From: Bacillota bacterium
GTDB lineage: Bacteria; Bacillota; Clostridia; Tissierellales; Sporanaerobacteraceae
Assembly: GCA_029779375.1 (NCBI GenBank)
Contig: JAKPAR010000337.1
Span: 1-7,756 of the forward strand
Direction: 5' to 3'
Length of the DNA: 7,756 bases
Below are positions 1 through 6,302 of this stretch, one piece after another (positions within the stretch are counted from its first letter, which is position 1; every line of letters begins with the position of its first letter). Both the position numbers and the translations under genes were made by a program. The notes below the pieces were generated by a model. That model saw only the letters and a list, made by a program, of their open reading frames with translations, searched no databases and was not told where the DNA came from.

Positions 1-787
1 GGATGTTTTTTTCAATACATCTTTTGACTCCATCAATCATTTGAGGAGGTATATTTCCCCTTCCTAAAGCTTCAAGTACTATTCCTTTATAATCTGAATC
101 TATACAATAATTTATAATATCTGAATTCATTCCTGGAACACATTTTAAAAGCATAACTTTTGTTTCAATACTATCAGTATCTATAAAATCTCTTGACAAT
201 ATATTTCTATAGAATATGACTTCATCATTGTCTACTATTCCAAGTGGACCAAATTCTGGAGATTTAAAAGTATCTAAGGCTAATGTATTTGTCTTAGTTA
301 CTTCACTTGCTGCATTTACTTCATTGTTCATGACTACCAAAACACCTTTATTTTTAGCCTTTTCTGAAATAGCTGTACATATAGCTGCTGAAAGATTGCT
401 AGAACCATCATATCCTAGTTCAGAACTATTTCTCATAGCTCCAACAACTATTACAGGTTTTTCTGATTGTATAGTTAAATCTAAAAGATATGCAGTTTCT
501 TCTAATGTATCTGTACCATGAGTTACAACAATGCCACAAATATCATCTCGAGAAATCGTTTTCTTTACAAGAGCATCTAAATCCATCATCATTTCTGGCG
601 TGATGTGTGGACTTGGATAATTTCCAAAATTAATTATTTCTAATTCAGTAAATTTTTCTACATTAGTGACCATTGCTAGAATTTCTTCGCTAGTCAAAGC
701 TGGAATAGCTGCATGAATACGTGGATCTACTTTCATTGAAATAGTTCCGCCAGTAAATATTATTGCTACTTTGTTAGAAGCAGACAT
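1..787 (-). CDS. L-asparaginase, cytoplasmic, 3' end outside the window
   Basis: Hydrolyses L-asparagine to aspartate and ammonia. My minus-strand translation gives 262 residues from ATG at 787, and the frame is still open at position 1; family members are about 330 residues, so roughly the last 65 are missing. The family signatures are present. TGGTIS is at residues 12-17, with T15 the probable nucleophile. HGTDTLEETAY is at 90-100, with the T92/D93 pair. GAMR is at 116-119 and VTKTNT at 163-168, with K165 the catalytic lysine. The HGTDT and VTKTNT blocks resemble the type II (E. coli AnsB) core more than B. subtilis AnsA, yet there is no signal peptide, so a cytoplasmic enzyme is likely and I give no symbol. 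The start is supported by AAGGGGGCT at 793-801, five bases upstream. The gene is divergent from the LUD operon and has its own extended -10 promoter. Long plus-strand open frames across it are antisense shadows. Confidence 0.93.
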   Translation of the reverse strand, partial: MSASNKVAIIFTGGTISMKVDPRIHAAIPALTSEEILAMVTNVEKFTELEIINFGNYPSPHITPEMMMDLDALVKKTISRDDICGIVVTHGTDTLEETAYLLDLTIQSEKPVIVVGAMRNSSELGYDGSSNLSAAICTAISEKAKNKGVLVVMNNEVNAASEVTKTNTLALDTFKSPEFGPLGIVDNDEVIFYRNILSRDFIDTDSIETKVMLLKCVPGMNSDIINYCIDSDYKGIVLEALGRGNIPPQMIDGVKRCIEKNI

Positions 788-826
788 TTTTTAGCCCCCT
801 TATATATTAAAATTGTTTCTAATAGC

Positions 827-855
827 ATTTTACCACGAATTTATAATATTTGCAT
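827..855 (-). promoter_or_regulatory. Probable extended -10 promoter of the asparaginase gene
   Basis: Read on the minus strand, TGGTAAAAT (827-835) is an extended -10 element (TGn plus TAAAAT). The -35 position 17 bases upstream (850-855, ATGCAA) is weak, as is usual for extended -10 promoters. It lies between the upstream terminator and the RBS, so asparaginase can be transcribed independently of the small RNA unit. The predicted 5' leader is only about 30 bases. Confidence 0.5.
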
Positions 856-863
856 AAAAAAAG

Positions 864-892
864 AAAAAAAAAGACTCCTAAAAGGAGTCTTT
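864..892 (-). terminator. Intrinsic terminator of the small RNA unit
   Basis: On the minus strand AAAGACTCC (884-892) pairs perfectly with GGAGTCTTT (870-878) around a 5-base loop, one more A:T pair being possible. A run of nine T ends at 864. The stem with U-tract is a textbook rho-independent terminator for leftward transcription, and its polarity fits the promoter at 985-1013. Confidence 0.85.
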
Positions 893-978
893 ACATCCAC
901 AAGGGATGTCACATAAAACCGTTCAAAAGGGGTATTGGGAATAGAGATCTTATTTGAGGTTACCAGGGGGATAACCAC
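864..978 (-). ncRNA. Candidate ~115-nt small RNA with C-rich loops, unrecognised
   Basis: This is a compact minus-strand transcription unit bounded by a near-consensus promoter (985-1013) and a strong intrinsic terminator (864-892), with no protein frame of note. From a purine start near 978 the RNA would begin with hairpin GGTTA/TAACC (958-976), whose loop is TCCCCCTGG. A largely single-stranded middle follows, containing ATTCCC and ATACCCCTTTTG (about 926-942). Next comes hairpin ACATCC/GGATGT (893-909) with loop CTTGT, then the terminator hairpin. The unpaired C-runs are complementary to Shine-Dalgarno sequences, as in C-rich trans-acting RNAs of Firmicutes such as RsaE/RoxS; similarity to those is in style only. 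I do not recognise 6S, SRP, tmRNA, T-box or a named riboswitch. The alternative is an attenuated leader of the asparaginase gene, whose start is 77 bases past the terminator; the separate downstream promoter argues against this. Confidence 0.6.
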
Positions 979-984
979 AAACAA

Positions 985-1013
985 ATTATAGCAAATTCCG
1001 ACATGTTTTGCAA
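985..1013 (-). promoter_or_regulatory. Strong sigma-A type promoter for the small RNA
   Basis: On the minus strand, -35 TTGCAA (1008-1013) and -10 TATAAT (985-990) are separated by exactly 17 bases. The -10 is a perfect consensus. The expected start falls on a G near 978, just before the first hairpin of the predicted RNA. Confidence 0.75.
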
Positions 1014-1071
1014 GACTTTTTAAAAAAAAATTTTAAAATACTTAAAAAAATATGTACCAATAAACTATGCC

Positions 1072-1120
1072 TTTAATAATATCTAAAAATTATATATAAT
1101 ATTATTAAATTGTTTATAAT
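1072..1120 (+). promoter_or_regulatory. Possible promoter region of the LUD-desulfurase-thiI operon
   Basis: The 134 bases from 1021 to 1154 are extremely AT-rich and carry no gene. Two -10-like sequences are visible: TATAAT at 1095-1100, with a poor -35 (TTTAAT, 1072-1077) 17 bases upstream, and TATAAT at 1115-1120 without a recognisable -35. With this base composition such matches arise easily, so the exact promoter is uncertain. A promoter must lie here, because the upstream gene points the other way. Confidence 0.35.
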
Positions 1121-1154
1121 ATAAATATAACAACATAAGCATAGGGGGGTAAAT

Positions 1155-1766
1155 ATGGAGGAAAGAGTTAGAAGTACAATGGACAACTTAAGGAAAAATG
1201 GGTTTGAAGTTAAATTTTTCGACAATATCAAAGAAGCAAAAAACGACATAATTCGACAAATACAAGTTGATGATACTGTAGGTATTGGAGGTTCTATGAC
1301 AGTGTTCGATATGAACATTTATGAGGAGTTGAAGGAAAAGGGAATAAATGTGTTTTGGCATTGGAAAGTTCCTGACGAGGAAAAAATGCAAGCTAGAAAC
1401 AATGCTGATAAGGCAAAAATCTATATTACAAGTACAAATGCTATTACAGAGGATGGAAAACTCATAAATATGGATGGTGTAGGAAATAGGGTTAGTTCTA
1501 TGTTTTATGGGCATGAAAAAATTTATATAATCGCAGGAATAAATAAAATTTGCAAAGACTATGAAGGAGCAAGAAATAGAATAAGAAATATAGCTGCACC
1601 TAAAAATGCTGAAAGATTAAAATTAGATACTCCATGTACTATTACTGGAAAGTGTGTGGACTGTAGCTCTCCTTCAAGAATATGCAATGTAGAAGTGATA
1701 CTTCATAAAAAACCTTCCAATGCGAATGTATTTATTTTTCTTGTAAACGAAGAACTAGGATATTGA
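1155..1766 (+). CDS. LUD-domain (LutC/YkgG-like, DUF162) protein with four-Cys C-terminal motif
   Basis: A 203-residue stand-alone LUD-domain protein, presumably cytoplasmic, with no signal peptide. Features of the family are GIGGSMT (residues 43-49), an NMDGVGNRVS block (105-114) followed by YG, and the conserved tail NIAAPKNAERL. In LutC such domains belong to lactate-oxidation complexes, but no lutA or lutB is adjacent, so a role in lactate use is not supported and I give no symbol. After the core lies C161-x5-C167-x2-C170-x6-C177, a spacing that could bind an Fe-S cluster or zinc. The ATG at 1155 follows the strong RBS AGGGGGGT (1143-1150). The stop is 23 bases before the cysteine desulfurase, so the two are cotranscribed. 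That context hints at sulfur or Fe-S chemistry. The family assignment is confident and the function is unknown. Confidence 0.85.
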   Translation: MEERVRSTMDNLRKNGFEVKFFDNIKEAKNDIIRQIQVDDTVGIGGSMTVFDMNIYEELKEKGINVFWHWKVPDEEKMQARNNADKAKIYITSTNAITEDGKLINMDGVGNRVSSMFYGHEKIYIIAGINKICKDYEGARNRIRNIAAPKNAERLKLDTPCTITGKCVDCSSPSRICNVEVILHKKPSNANVFIFLVNEELGY

Positions 1767-1789
1767 GCTAAAGATGATGAGGTGATAAA

Positions 1790-2947
1790 GTGGAAATATA
1801 TTTAGACAATTGTGCTACAACTAAACCAAGGGAAGAAGTAATTGATGAAATAAATTATATGCTAAAAACATGTTATGGAAATCCTTCTTCTCTTCACAGA
1901 TTGGGACTAAATGCTGAAAAAAAAGTCAATGAATCTAGAGAGATAATAGCTAATTTTTTAAATGTCAGAAAAGATGAAATATATTTTACTTCTGGTGGAA
2001 CTGAAAGCAACAATTTAGCTATTCAAGGTATAGTAGAAAAAAATATAAGATCAGGACGTCACATTATTACAACTAAAATAGAACATCCTTCAGTATTGAA
2101 TGTTTTTAAGTATTATGAAAACAAAGGTTACAATGTGACATATTTAGATGTAGATAGATATGGTTTTATAGATCTAGAACAATTTGAAAATAGTTTAGAT
2201 GATTCTACAATCCTTGTATCCATAATGCTTGTAAACAATGAAATTGGAACTATTGAGCCCATTTGGCGTATTAGAGAAATATTAAAAGATAAAAAATCTA
2301 ATGCACTATTACATGTAGATGGCATACAAGCTTTTGGGAAAATACCTTTGTATTTAAAAAAATGGGAAGTAGACACATTTTCTTTTAGTGGACACAAAAT
2401 TTATGGTCCTAAAGGAGTGGGTGGCTTATATATACGAAAAGGTGTTAATTTAGACCCTATAGTATTTGGAGGGAATCAAGAAAAAGGATTGCGTTCAGGA
2501 ACTGAAAATACATTAGGTATTGTAGGAATGGGCTGTGCTGTTGACATAATGAGTAGAAATTTTCATGAGGAAAGGGAAAAAGTTGATGAACTTAAAAAAT
2601 ATTTCGTTCAAAGAGTGTCAGAAGAAATATCTGATATAAAGGTAAATAGTGGTGTAGATGAAAATTTTTCTCCATATATAGTCAATGTAACTTTTTTAGG
2701 AATTAGGGGAGAGGTATTGTTACATTTTTTAGAAGATAGTGGAATATATGTTTCTACAGGTTCTGCTTGTTCTTCCCATGGAAAAGGTGGCAGTCATGTT
2801 TTAAGTGCTATTGGGCTTAAGAACAATGAGATAGAGGGAGCTATAAGATTTAGTTTTTCATATTCAAATACAAAAGAAGAAATTGATTATGCAGTAGATA
2901 AGCTTAAAAACTCAGTATCAGATATAAGAAAAGTAACTATGAGGTGA
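1790..2947 (+). CDS. iscS: Cysteine desulfurase, NifS/IscS family, partner of ThiI
   Basis: A PLP-dependent enzyme of 385 residues that converts L-cysteine to alanine and leaves persulfide sulfur on its active-site cysteine for transfer to acceptors. Class V aminotransferase hallmarks are TSGGTESNN (67-75), H99 in IEHPSVLN, D177 and Q180 in HVDGIQ, the Schiff-base lysine K203 in SGHKIYGPKG, RSGTEN (235-240), and the catalytic C327 in the loop STGSACSSHGKGGSHVL. The long cysteine loop places it in the IscS/NifS group rather than SufS. It starts with GTG at 1790 behind GAGGTGAT. It ends 4 bases before thiI, and the thiI RBS overlaps its stop. The dedicated acceptor is therefore most likely ThiI, as for B. 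subtilis NifZ and ThiI, so nifZ would be an equally fair name. No Fe-S scaffold gene is adjacent. Function is confident; the physiological partner is inferred. Confidence 0.95.
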   Translation: MEIYLDNCATTKPREEVIDEINYMLKTCYGNPSSLHRLGLNAEKKVNESREIIANFLNVRKDEIYFTSGGTESNNLAIQGIVEKNIRSGRHIITTKIEHPSVLNVFKYYENKGYNVTYLDVDRYGFIDLEQFENSLDDSTILVSIMLVNNEIGTIEPIWRIREILKDKKSNALLHVDGIQAFGKIPLYLKKWEVDTFSFSGHKIYGPKGVGGLYIRKGVNLDPIVFGGNQEKGLRSGTENTLGIVGMGCAVDIMSRNFHEEREKVDELKKYFVQRVSEEISDIKVNSGVDENFSPYIVNVTFLGIRGEVLLHFLEDSGIYVSTGSACSSHGKGGSHVLSAIGLKNNEIEGAIRFSFSYSNTKEEIDYAVDKLKNSVSDIRKVTMR

Positions 2948-2951
2948 TTGT

Positions 2952-4121
2952 GTGGATAAAGTGATAAGTGTTAGTTTAGGAGAAGTAGCTTTAAAGGGTT
3001 TGAACAGAGGATATTTTGAAAATAAGTTGCTAAAGCAAATAAGAAGTGCTACAAGAGAATTTGGTTCACCCAATATTTATAAAGAACAAGGTAAAATGTA
3101 TATTGAAGCAGAAGAAAACTATTTTGATCAGATCATAAACAGACTCAAAAAAGTTTTTGGAATAGTTTATATAAGTCCCTGCATTAGAGTAGAAAAGGAT
3201 ATCGACATTATAGAAAAAGCTTCAATATTGGCTGTAGAGGAAACTTTAGAAAAAAGAGATATAAGTACTTTTAAGGTAAAGACAAATAGAGTGGATAAAG
3301 ATTTTCCCATAAAATCTCCAGATATGTCAAAAAAAATTGGCAGTGTTTTACTTAAAAATATTGATGGGATAAAAGTAGATGTTCATAATCCAGAACTTTA
3401 TCTTTATATAGACATTAAAGATAAATGTTATATATATACAGAGAGATATAAAGCTCAAGGAGGGCTTCCTATTGGTACCAATGGAAAAGGGCTTCTTTTA
3501 TTGTCTGGAGGTATAGATAGCCCTGTAGCAGGATTTATGATGGCCAAAAGAGGTGTAAGCCTTAGTGCAGTCCATTTTCATAGCTATCCTTTTACCAGTG
3601 AAAGGGCAGAACAAAAAGTAAAAGAATTAGCAAGACTATTAGCTAGGTATTCTGGTGATATGCATCTTTATAGTATAAATATAATTGATATACAAAAAGA
3701 AATTCATGAGAAATGTCCAGAAAATCAAATGACTATCATAACTAGGAGATTTATGATGAGAATAGCAGAAAAAATTGCACAAAGTCAAGATATAAATGCT
3801 CTTATTACTGGAGAGAGTTTAGGTCAAGTAGCAAGTCAAACAATAGAAGGCATTGGAGTAACTAATTCGTCAGTTTCTATTCCTATATTGAGACCTCTAA
3901 TAGGCTTTGACAAAGTAGATATAATAAGCATAGCAAAAGAAATTGAAACATATGAGACATCGATTTTACCTTTTGAAGATTGTTGTACAGTCTTTTTGCC
4001 AAAACATCCATTGACGAGGCCCAAATTAGAGAATATTGAAGAAGCAGAAAGAAAATTAGATATAGAGTATCTTGTAGATAAAGCTATTTCAAATGCTATA
4101 TTTTCAGTTATAGAACCGTAG
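2952..4121 (+). CDS. thiI: tRNA 4-thiouridine synthase ThiI (no rhodanese domain)
   Basis: Adenylates U8 of tRNA and replaces its oxygen with sulfur to make 4-thiouridine; in many bacteria it also serves thiazole synthesis. The 389 residues show an N-terminal ferredoxin-like region (about 1-60), a THUMP domain (about 60-165), and the PP-loop ATPase with SGGIDSPV at 185-192. GESLGQVASQT follows at 287-297, then EDCCTVFLPKHP with C344/C345, matching the catalytic Cys344 region of E. coli ThiI. The protein ends about where E. coli ThiI continues into its rhodanese domain (482 residues in total). This is therefore the short Bacillus-type form, which relies on the adjacent desulfurase for direct sulfur transfer. 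It starts with GTG at 2952, and GAGGTGAT (2941-2948) overlaps the stop of the preceding gene, suggesting translational coupling. No convincing terminator follows, so some read-through into the TetR gene is possible. Confidence 0.97.
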   Translation: MDKVISVSLGEVALKGLNRGYFENKLLKQIRSATREFGSPNIYKEQGKMYIEAEENYFDQIINRLKKVFGIVYISPCIRVEKDIDIIEKASILAVEETLEKRDISTFKVKTNRVDKDFPIKSPDMSKKIGSVLLKNIDGIKVDVHNPELYLYIDIKDKCYIYTERYKAQGGLPIGTNGKGLLLLSGGIDSPVAGFMMAKRGVSLSAVHFHSYPFTSERAEQKVKELARLLARYSGDMHLYSINIIDIQKEIHEKCPENQMTIITRRFMMRIAEKIAQSQDINALITGESLGQVASQTIEGIGVTNSSVSIPILRPLIGFDKVDIISIAKEIETYETSILPFEDCCTVFLPKHPLTRPKLENIEEAERKLDIEYLVDKAISNAIFSVIEP

Positions 4122-4125
4122 AAGC

Positions 4126-4182
4126 TATCACAAAAGGTTAAATAATAAATTAACTTTATTGACAATGAAATCTTTTGTGATA
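4126..4182. repeat. Perfect 11-bp inverted repeat flanking the tetR promoter, probable operator
   Basis: TATCACAAAAG (4126-4136) and CTTTTGTGATA (4172-4182) are exact inverted copies 35 bases apart, with centres 46 bp apart. The right arm covers the spacer and extended -10 of the promoter, and the left arm lies upstream of the -35. A second, imperfect inverted repeat, AAGGTTAA/TTAACTTT (4134-4141 and 4150-4157, one mismatch, 8-base spacer), is nested between them. The placement suggests operator half-sites, probably for the TetR protein itself. An RNA hairpin with a 35-base loop would be a poor terminator for thiI. Confidence 0.5.
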
Positions 4183-4186
4183 AAAT
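4159..4186 (+). promoter_or_regulatory. Promoter of the tetR-radical SAM operon
   Basis: A perfect -35 TTGACA (4159-4164) is followed after 16 bases by TAAAAT (4181-4186), preceded by TG in the extended -10 position (4178-4179). It is one of the best promoters in the window and lies between the thiI stop and the TetR gene. Transcription would start near 4193. The right arm of the inverted repeat overlaps the -10, so bound repressor would block it. Confidence 0.75.
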
Positions 4187-4215
4187 TAAATAGACAGGTA
4201 TGTCGATAAAAATGG

Positions 4216-4224
4216 AAGGAGGAG
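4216..4224 (+). promoter_or_regulatory. Shine-Dalgarno that sets a TTG start for the TetR gene
   Basis: AAGGAGGAG (4216-4224) is a near-perfect Shine-Dalgarno inside the longest open frame, downstream of ATG codons at 4200 and 4212. It serves the TTG at 4236, although the 11-base gap is slightly long. The ATG at 4200 has only a weak AGACAGG ahead of it, and the ATG at 4212 has nothing. Confidence 0.6.
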
Positions 4225-4235
4225 AAGCAGATAAC

Positions 4236-4826
4236 TTGCCTAAAATTGTAGATTATGAAATTAAAAAGCAAGGCATTATAGAAAAAGCTAAAGAAGTATT
4301 TGCAAAACGAGGTTATTACAACACAAATATATCAGACATATCAAAGAGCTGTGGAATGGGAAGAACTACAATTTATCAGTATTTTAAAAATAAGGATGAA
4401 ATTTTTTATTATTCAGCAAAAGATGCATTAGCGGAAATAAAAAGAAAAGTAGAAATTATAGTAGAAGATGATACATTAAGCTTCATAGAAAAATTGAAGA
4501 AACTAGTATTTGAAATAACCAGTGAATATGAACATAACTACATTTTTGTATTATTGGCAGAAATATGGATTATTAGCAAAAGAGAAAGAAATGAGTTTTT
4601 AGAATCACTGTCAGAGCATATTGAAGATTTTAAAAAGGCTATAAAGGACTTAATTTCTCAAGGTATTAAGGCCAAAGAGATTAAACCTGTTGACAGCGAA
4701 AGTATGGCAAATACCATATATTATTTTATTGAATCATTGATAATACAAATATCCACTAGCAACAATGTGGATATAAATAAAAAAATAAGTTCTGTTAATG
4801 TTTTAATTGATGGACTAAAAGCTTAA
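4236..4826 (+). CDS. TetR/AcrR-family transcriptional regulator
   Basis: A DNA-binding regulator, usually a dimeric repressor released by a small ligand. From the TTG at 4236 the protein is 196 residues and begins MPKIVDYE, a typical opening for clostridial TetR proteins; starting at ATG 4200 would add 12 residues of unlikely sequence. The TetR_N helix-turn-helix spans about residues 14-56, with NISDISKSCGMGRTTIYQYF (31-50) as the recognition region, then KNKDEIF. The rest (about 60-196) is helical, divergent and ligand-binding, and gives no hint of the inducer. Only 19 bases separate its stop from the radical SAM gene, so both share the promoter at 4159-4186. The most economical reading is autoregulation plus control of that enzyme through the inverted repeats around the promoter. 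Family assignment is firm; the start and target are inferred. Confidence 0.9.
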   Translation: MPKIVDYEIKKQGIIEKAKEVFAKRGYYNTNISDISKSCGMGRTTIYQYFKNKDEIFYYSAKDALAEIKRKVEIIVEDDTLSFIEKLKKLVFEITSEYEHNYIFVLLAEIWIISKRERNEFLESLSEHIEDFKKAIKDLISQGIKAKEIKPVDSESMANTIYYFIESLIIQISTSNNVDINKKISSVNVLIDGLKA

Positions 4827-4845
4827 AAATGAAGGGGGAATTTTC

Positions 4846-6219
4846 ATGGCAAGTGTAAAACAAGTTTTGAGCACTGCTTTGATGAATGAAGGGTTAAAGT
4901 ATATTGAGAAAGATCCAATGGAGAATATGCCTAAATTGTTAGATTGGGCAGAAAAAATCATCACAAAGGAAAACCATAAAAGATATCTAGAAAATTTCAG
5001 AGAAATCGTAGCTAATCCTGAAAGCAACTGGTATAAACTTATGGAAAGATATTTTGACGAATTGTCACCAAATACAAGAAAGAAATTCTTAATAAACTAT
5101 ATGGTGAATTCGGGTATAATTGGGATTCCTATGCAAGATAAGGCGAAGAAAAAATACAATTGCAATGTTCCATGGGCAATACTTATGGACCCAACTAGTG
5201 CATGTAATTTAAAATGTACAGGTTGCTGGGCTGCTGAATATGAAAAAACAGATTCTCTAAGCTATGATACATTGGATAGAATAATTAGAGAAGGAAAAGA
5301 ACTTGGAATATATATGTATATATTCTCTGGTGGAGAACCTCTAGTTAGAAAAAATGATTTAGTTAAACTTGCTGAAACTCATAGTGACTGTTCTTTCCTT
5401 TCATTTACAAATGCAACATTGGTAGATGAAGAATTCGCTAAAAAACTAGGCGAATTGGGAAATTTCGGACTTGCAATAAGCGTTGAAGGTTTTGAAGATA
5501 CTACAGATATGAGAAGAGGAAAAGGTACTTTTGACAAAGTAATGCATGCTATGGATTTACTTAAGAAAGAAGGAGTAGTATTTGGATTTTCCACATGTTA
5601 CCACAAATACAATGTGGATGTAGTAGGTTCAGAAGAGTACTTAGATTTATTGATAGATAAGGGATGTATGTTTGGCTGGTATTTTACTTATATTCCAATA
5701 GGAAAAGATGCTGTAACTGATTTATTAGCTACACCAGAACAACGTGAATATATGTATCACCAAGTTAGAAAGATGAGAAAAGAAAAACCAATATTTATAT
5801 TAGATTTCTGGAATGACGGAGAATATGTAAATGGTTGTATTGCTGGAGGAAGAAACTATTTCCATATAAATGCTAATGGAGATGTTGAACCTTGTGCATT
5901 TATCCACTATTCTAATTTAAATATAAAAGATGTAAGTTTGGTTGAAGCACTTCAATCACCATTGTTTATGCAATATAAAGAAAATCAACCATTTAACGAA
6001 AATCACTTGAGACCATGTCCATTGCTAGACAATCCTGAAAAATTGAGAAGTATGGTTAAAAAATCAGGTGCTTATTCAACTCAACCTATGGATAGAGAAG
6101 AAGTAGAAGATTTAACTGCTAAAACTGAGGAAATATCAAAAGAATGGGCAAAAGTAGCAGATAGGTTATGGAATGAATCTCAAGCCAAAAAAGCAAAAGA
6201 AGCTGAACAAGAGGCTTAA
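4846..6219 (+). CDS. Radical SAM enzyme with Twitch/SPASM-like C-terminus, function unknown
   Basis: A 457-residue protein. An N-terminal helical stretch of about 105 residues precedes the radical SAM core. C120-x3-C124-x2-C127 would ligate the SAM-binding [4Fe-4S] cluster, and SGGEP (161-165) is the SAM-contacting GGE motif. Near the C-terminus, C331-x13-G-x4-C350 matches the opening pattern of SPASM/Twitch domains. C391 (RPCPLLD) could complete an auxiliary cluster; the full seven-cysteine SPASM set is absent. The last ~40 residues are charged and helical. There is no signal peptide. The start ATG 4846 follows AAGGGGG. It is the second gene of an operon with a TetR regulator and is closed by a strong terminator. 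No RiPP precursor gene is visible beside it, so peptide modification is not supported. Given the TetR partner, a small-molecule or lipid substrate is as likely, but that is a guess. Confidence 0.88.
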   Translation: MASVKQVLSTALMNEGLKYIEKDPMENMPKLLDWAEKIITKENHKRYLENFREIVANPESNWYKLMERYFDELSPNTRKKFLINYMVNSGIIGIPMQDKAKKKYNCNVPWAILMDPTSACNLKCTGCWAAEYEKTDSLSYDTLDRIIREGKELGIYMYIFSGGEPLVRKNDLVKLAETHSDCSFLSFTNATLVDEEFAKKLGELGNFGLAISVEGFEDTTDMRRGKGTFDKVMHAMDLLKKEGVVFGFSTCYHKYNVDVVGSEEYLDLLIDKGCMFGWYFTYIPIGKDAVTDLLATPEQREYMYHQVRKMRKEKPIFILDFWNDGEYVNGCIAGGRNYFHINANGDVEPCAFIHYSNLNIKDVSLVEALQSPLFMQYKENQPFNENHLRPCPLLDNPEKLRSMVKKSGAYSTQPMDREEVEDLTAKTEEISKEWAKVADRLWNESQAKKAKEAEQEA

Positions 6220-6232
6220 TTTATAATGAAAA

Positions 6233-6278
6233 ATTAAATAAAAATAAGCTGGTGTATTCCAGCTTATTTTTATTTAAT
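6233..6278 (+). terminator. Intrinsic terminator with perfect 20-bp stem
   Basis: The arm at 6233-6252 (ending AAGCTGG) is an exact inverted copy of 6259-6278 (beginning CCAGCTT), with loop TGTATT. The outer part of the stem is A-rich on the left and T-rich on the right, so an A-tract precedes and a U-tract follows the GC core. It could terminate transcription in both directions. It ends the tetR-radical SAM operon 13 bases after the stop. Confidence 0.9.
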
Positions 6279-6283
6279 GATGA

Positions 6284-6296
6284 ATAATACTATTAT
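6284..6296. promoter_or_regulatory. 13-bp palindrome upstream of znuA, possible metalloregulator site
   Basis: ATAATA-C-TATTAT is a perfect palindrome just upstream of the -35 of the probable znuA promoter. The surrounding 19 bases (6279-6297) agree with the classical Fur hexamer-array consensus at 12 of 19 positions by my hand count. This is suggestive of a Fur/Zur/PerR-type site, but the phase is not exact and the region is AT-rich. Confidence 0.3.
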
Positions 6297-6302
6297 CTTT
6301 TC

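Noticed and set aside
216..521. 101-codon plus-strand open frame
   Set aside because: It is antisense to the asparaginase coding region, which has full family motifs on the minus strand. It has no RBS and an unlikely composition.
864..978. 6S RNA, SRP RNA or T-box leader
   Set aside because: There is no long end-to-end stem with a central bubble (6S), no GGAAGC/GAAGCAGC core (SRP), and no T-box TGG sequence or downstream synthetase/transport gene.
1073..1514. Minus-strand open frames of 81 and 108 codons
   Set aside because: They are shadows of the LUD gene with no RBS or family features. The same applies to minus-strand frames within the desulfurase, thiI and radical SAM genes.
4134..4157. 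Rex redox repressor site (TTGTTAA-N4-TTAACAA)
   Set aside because: The GTTAA and TTAAC arms are 8 rather than 4 bases apart and lack the outer TT/AA-CA context.
4126..4190. thiI intrinsic terminator
   Set aside because: The 11-bp arms enclose a 35-base loop and are not followed by a clean U-run. Operator use around the promoter explains the placement better.
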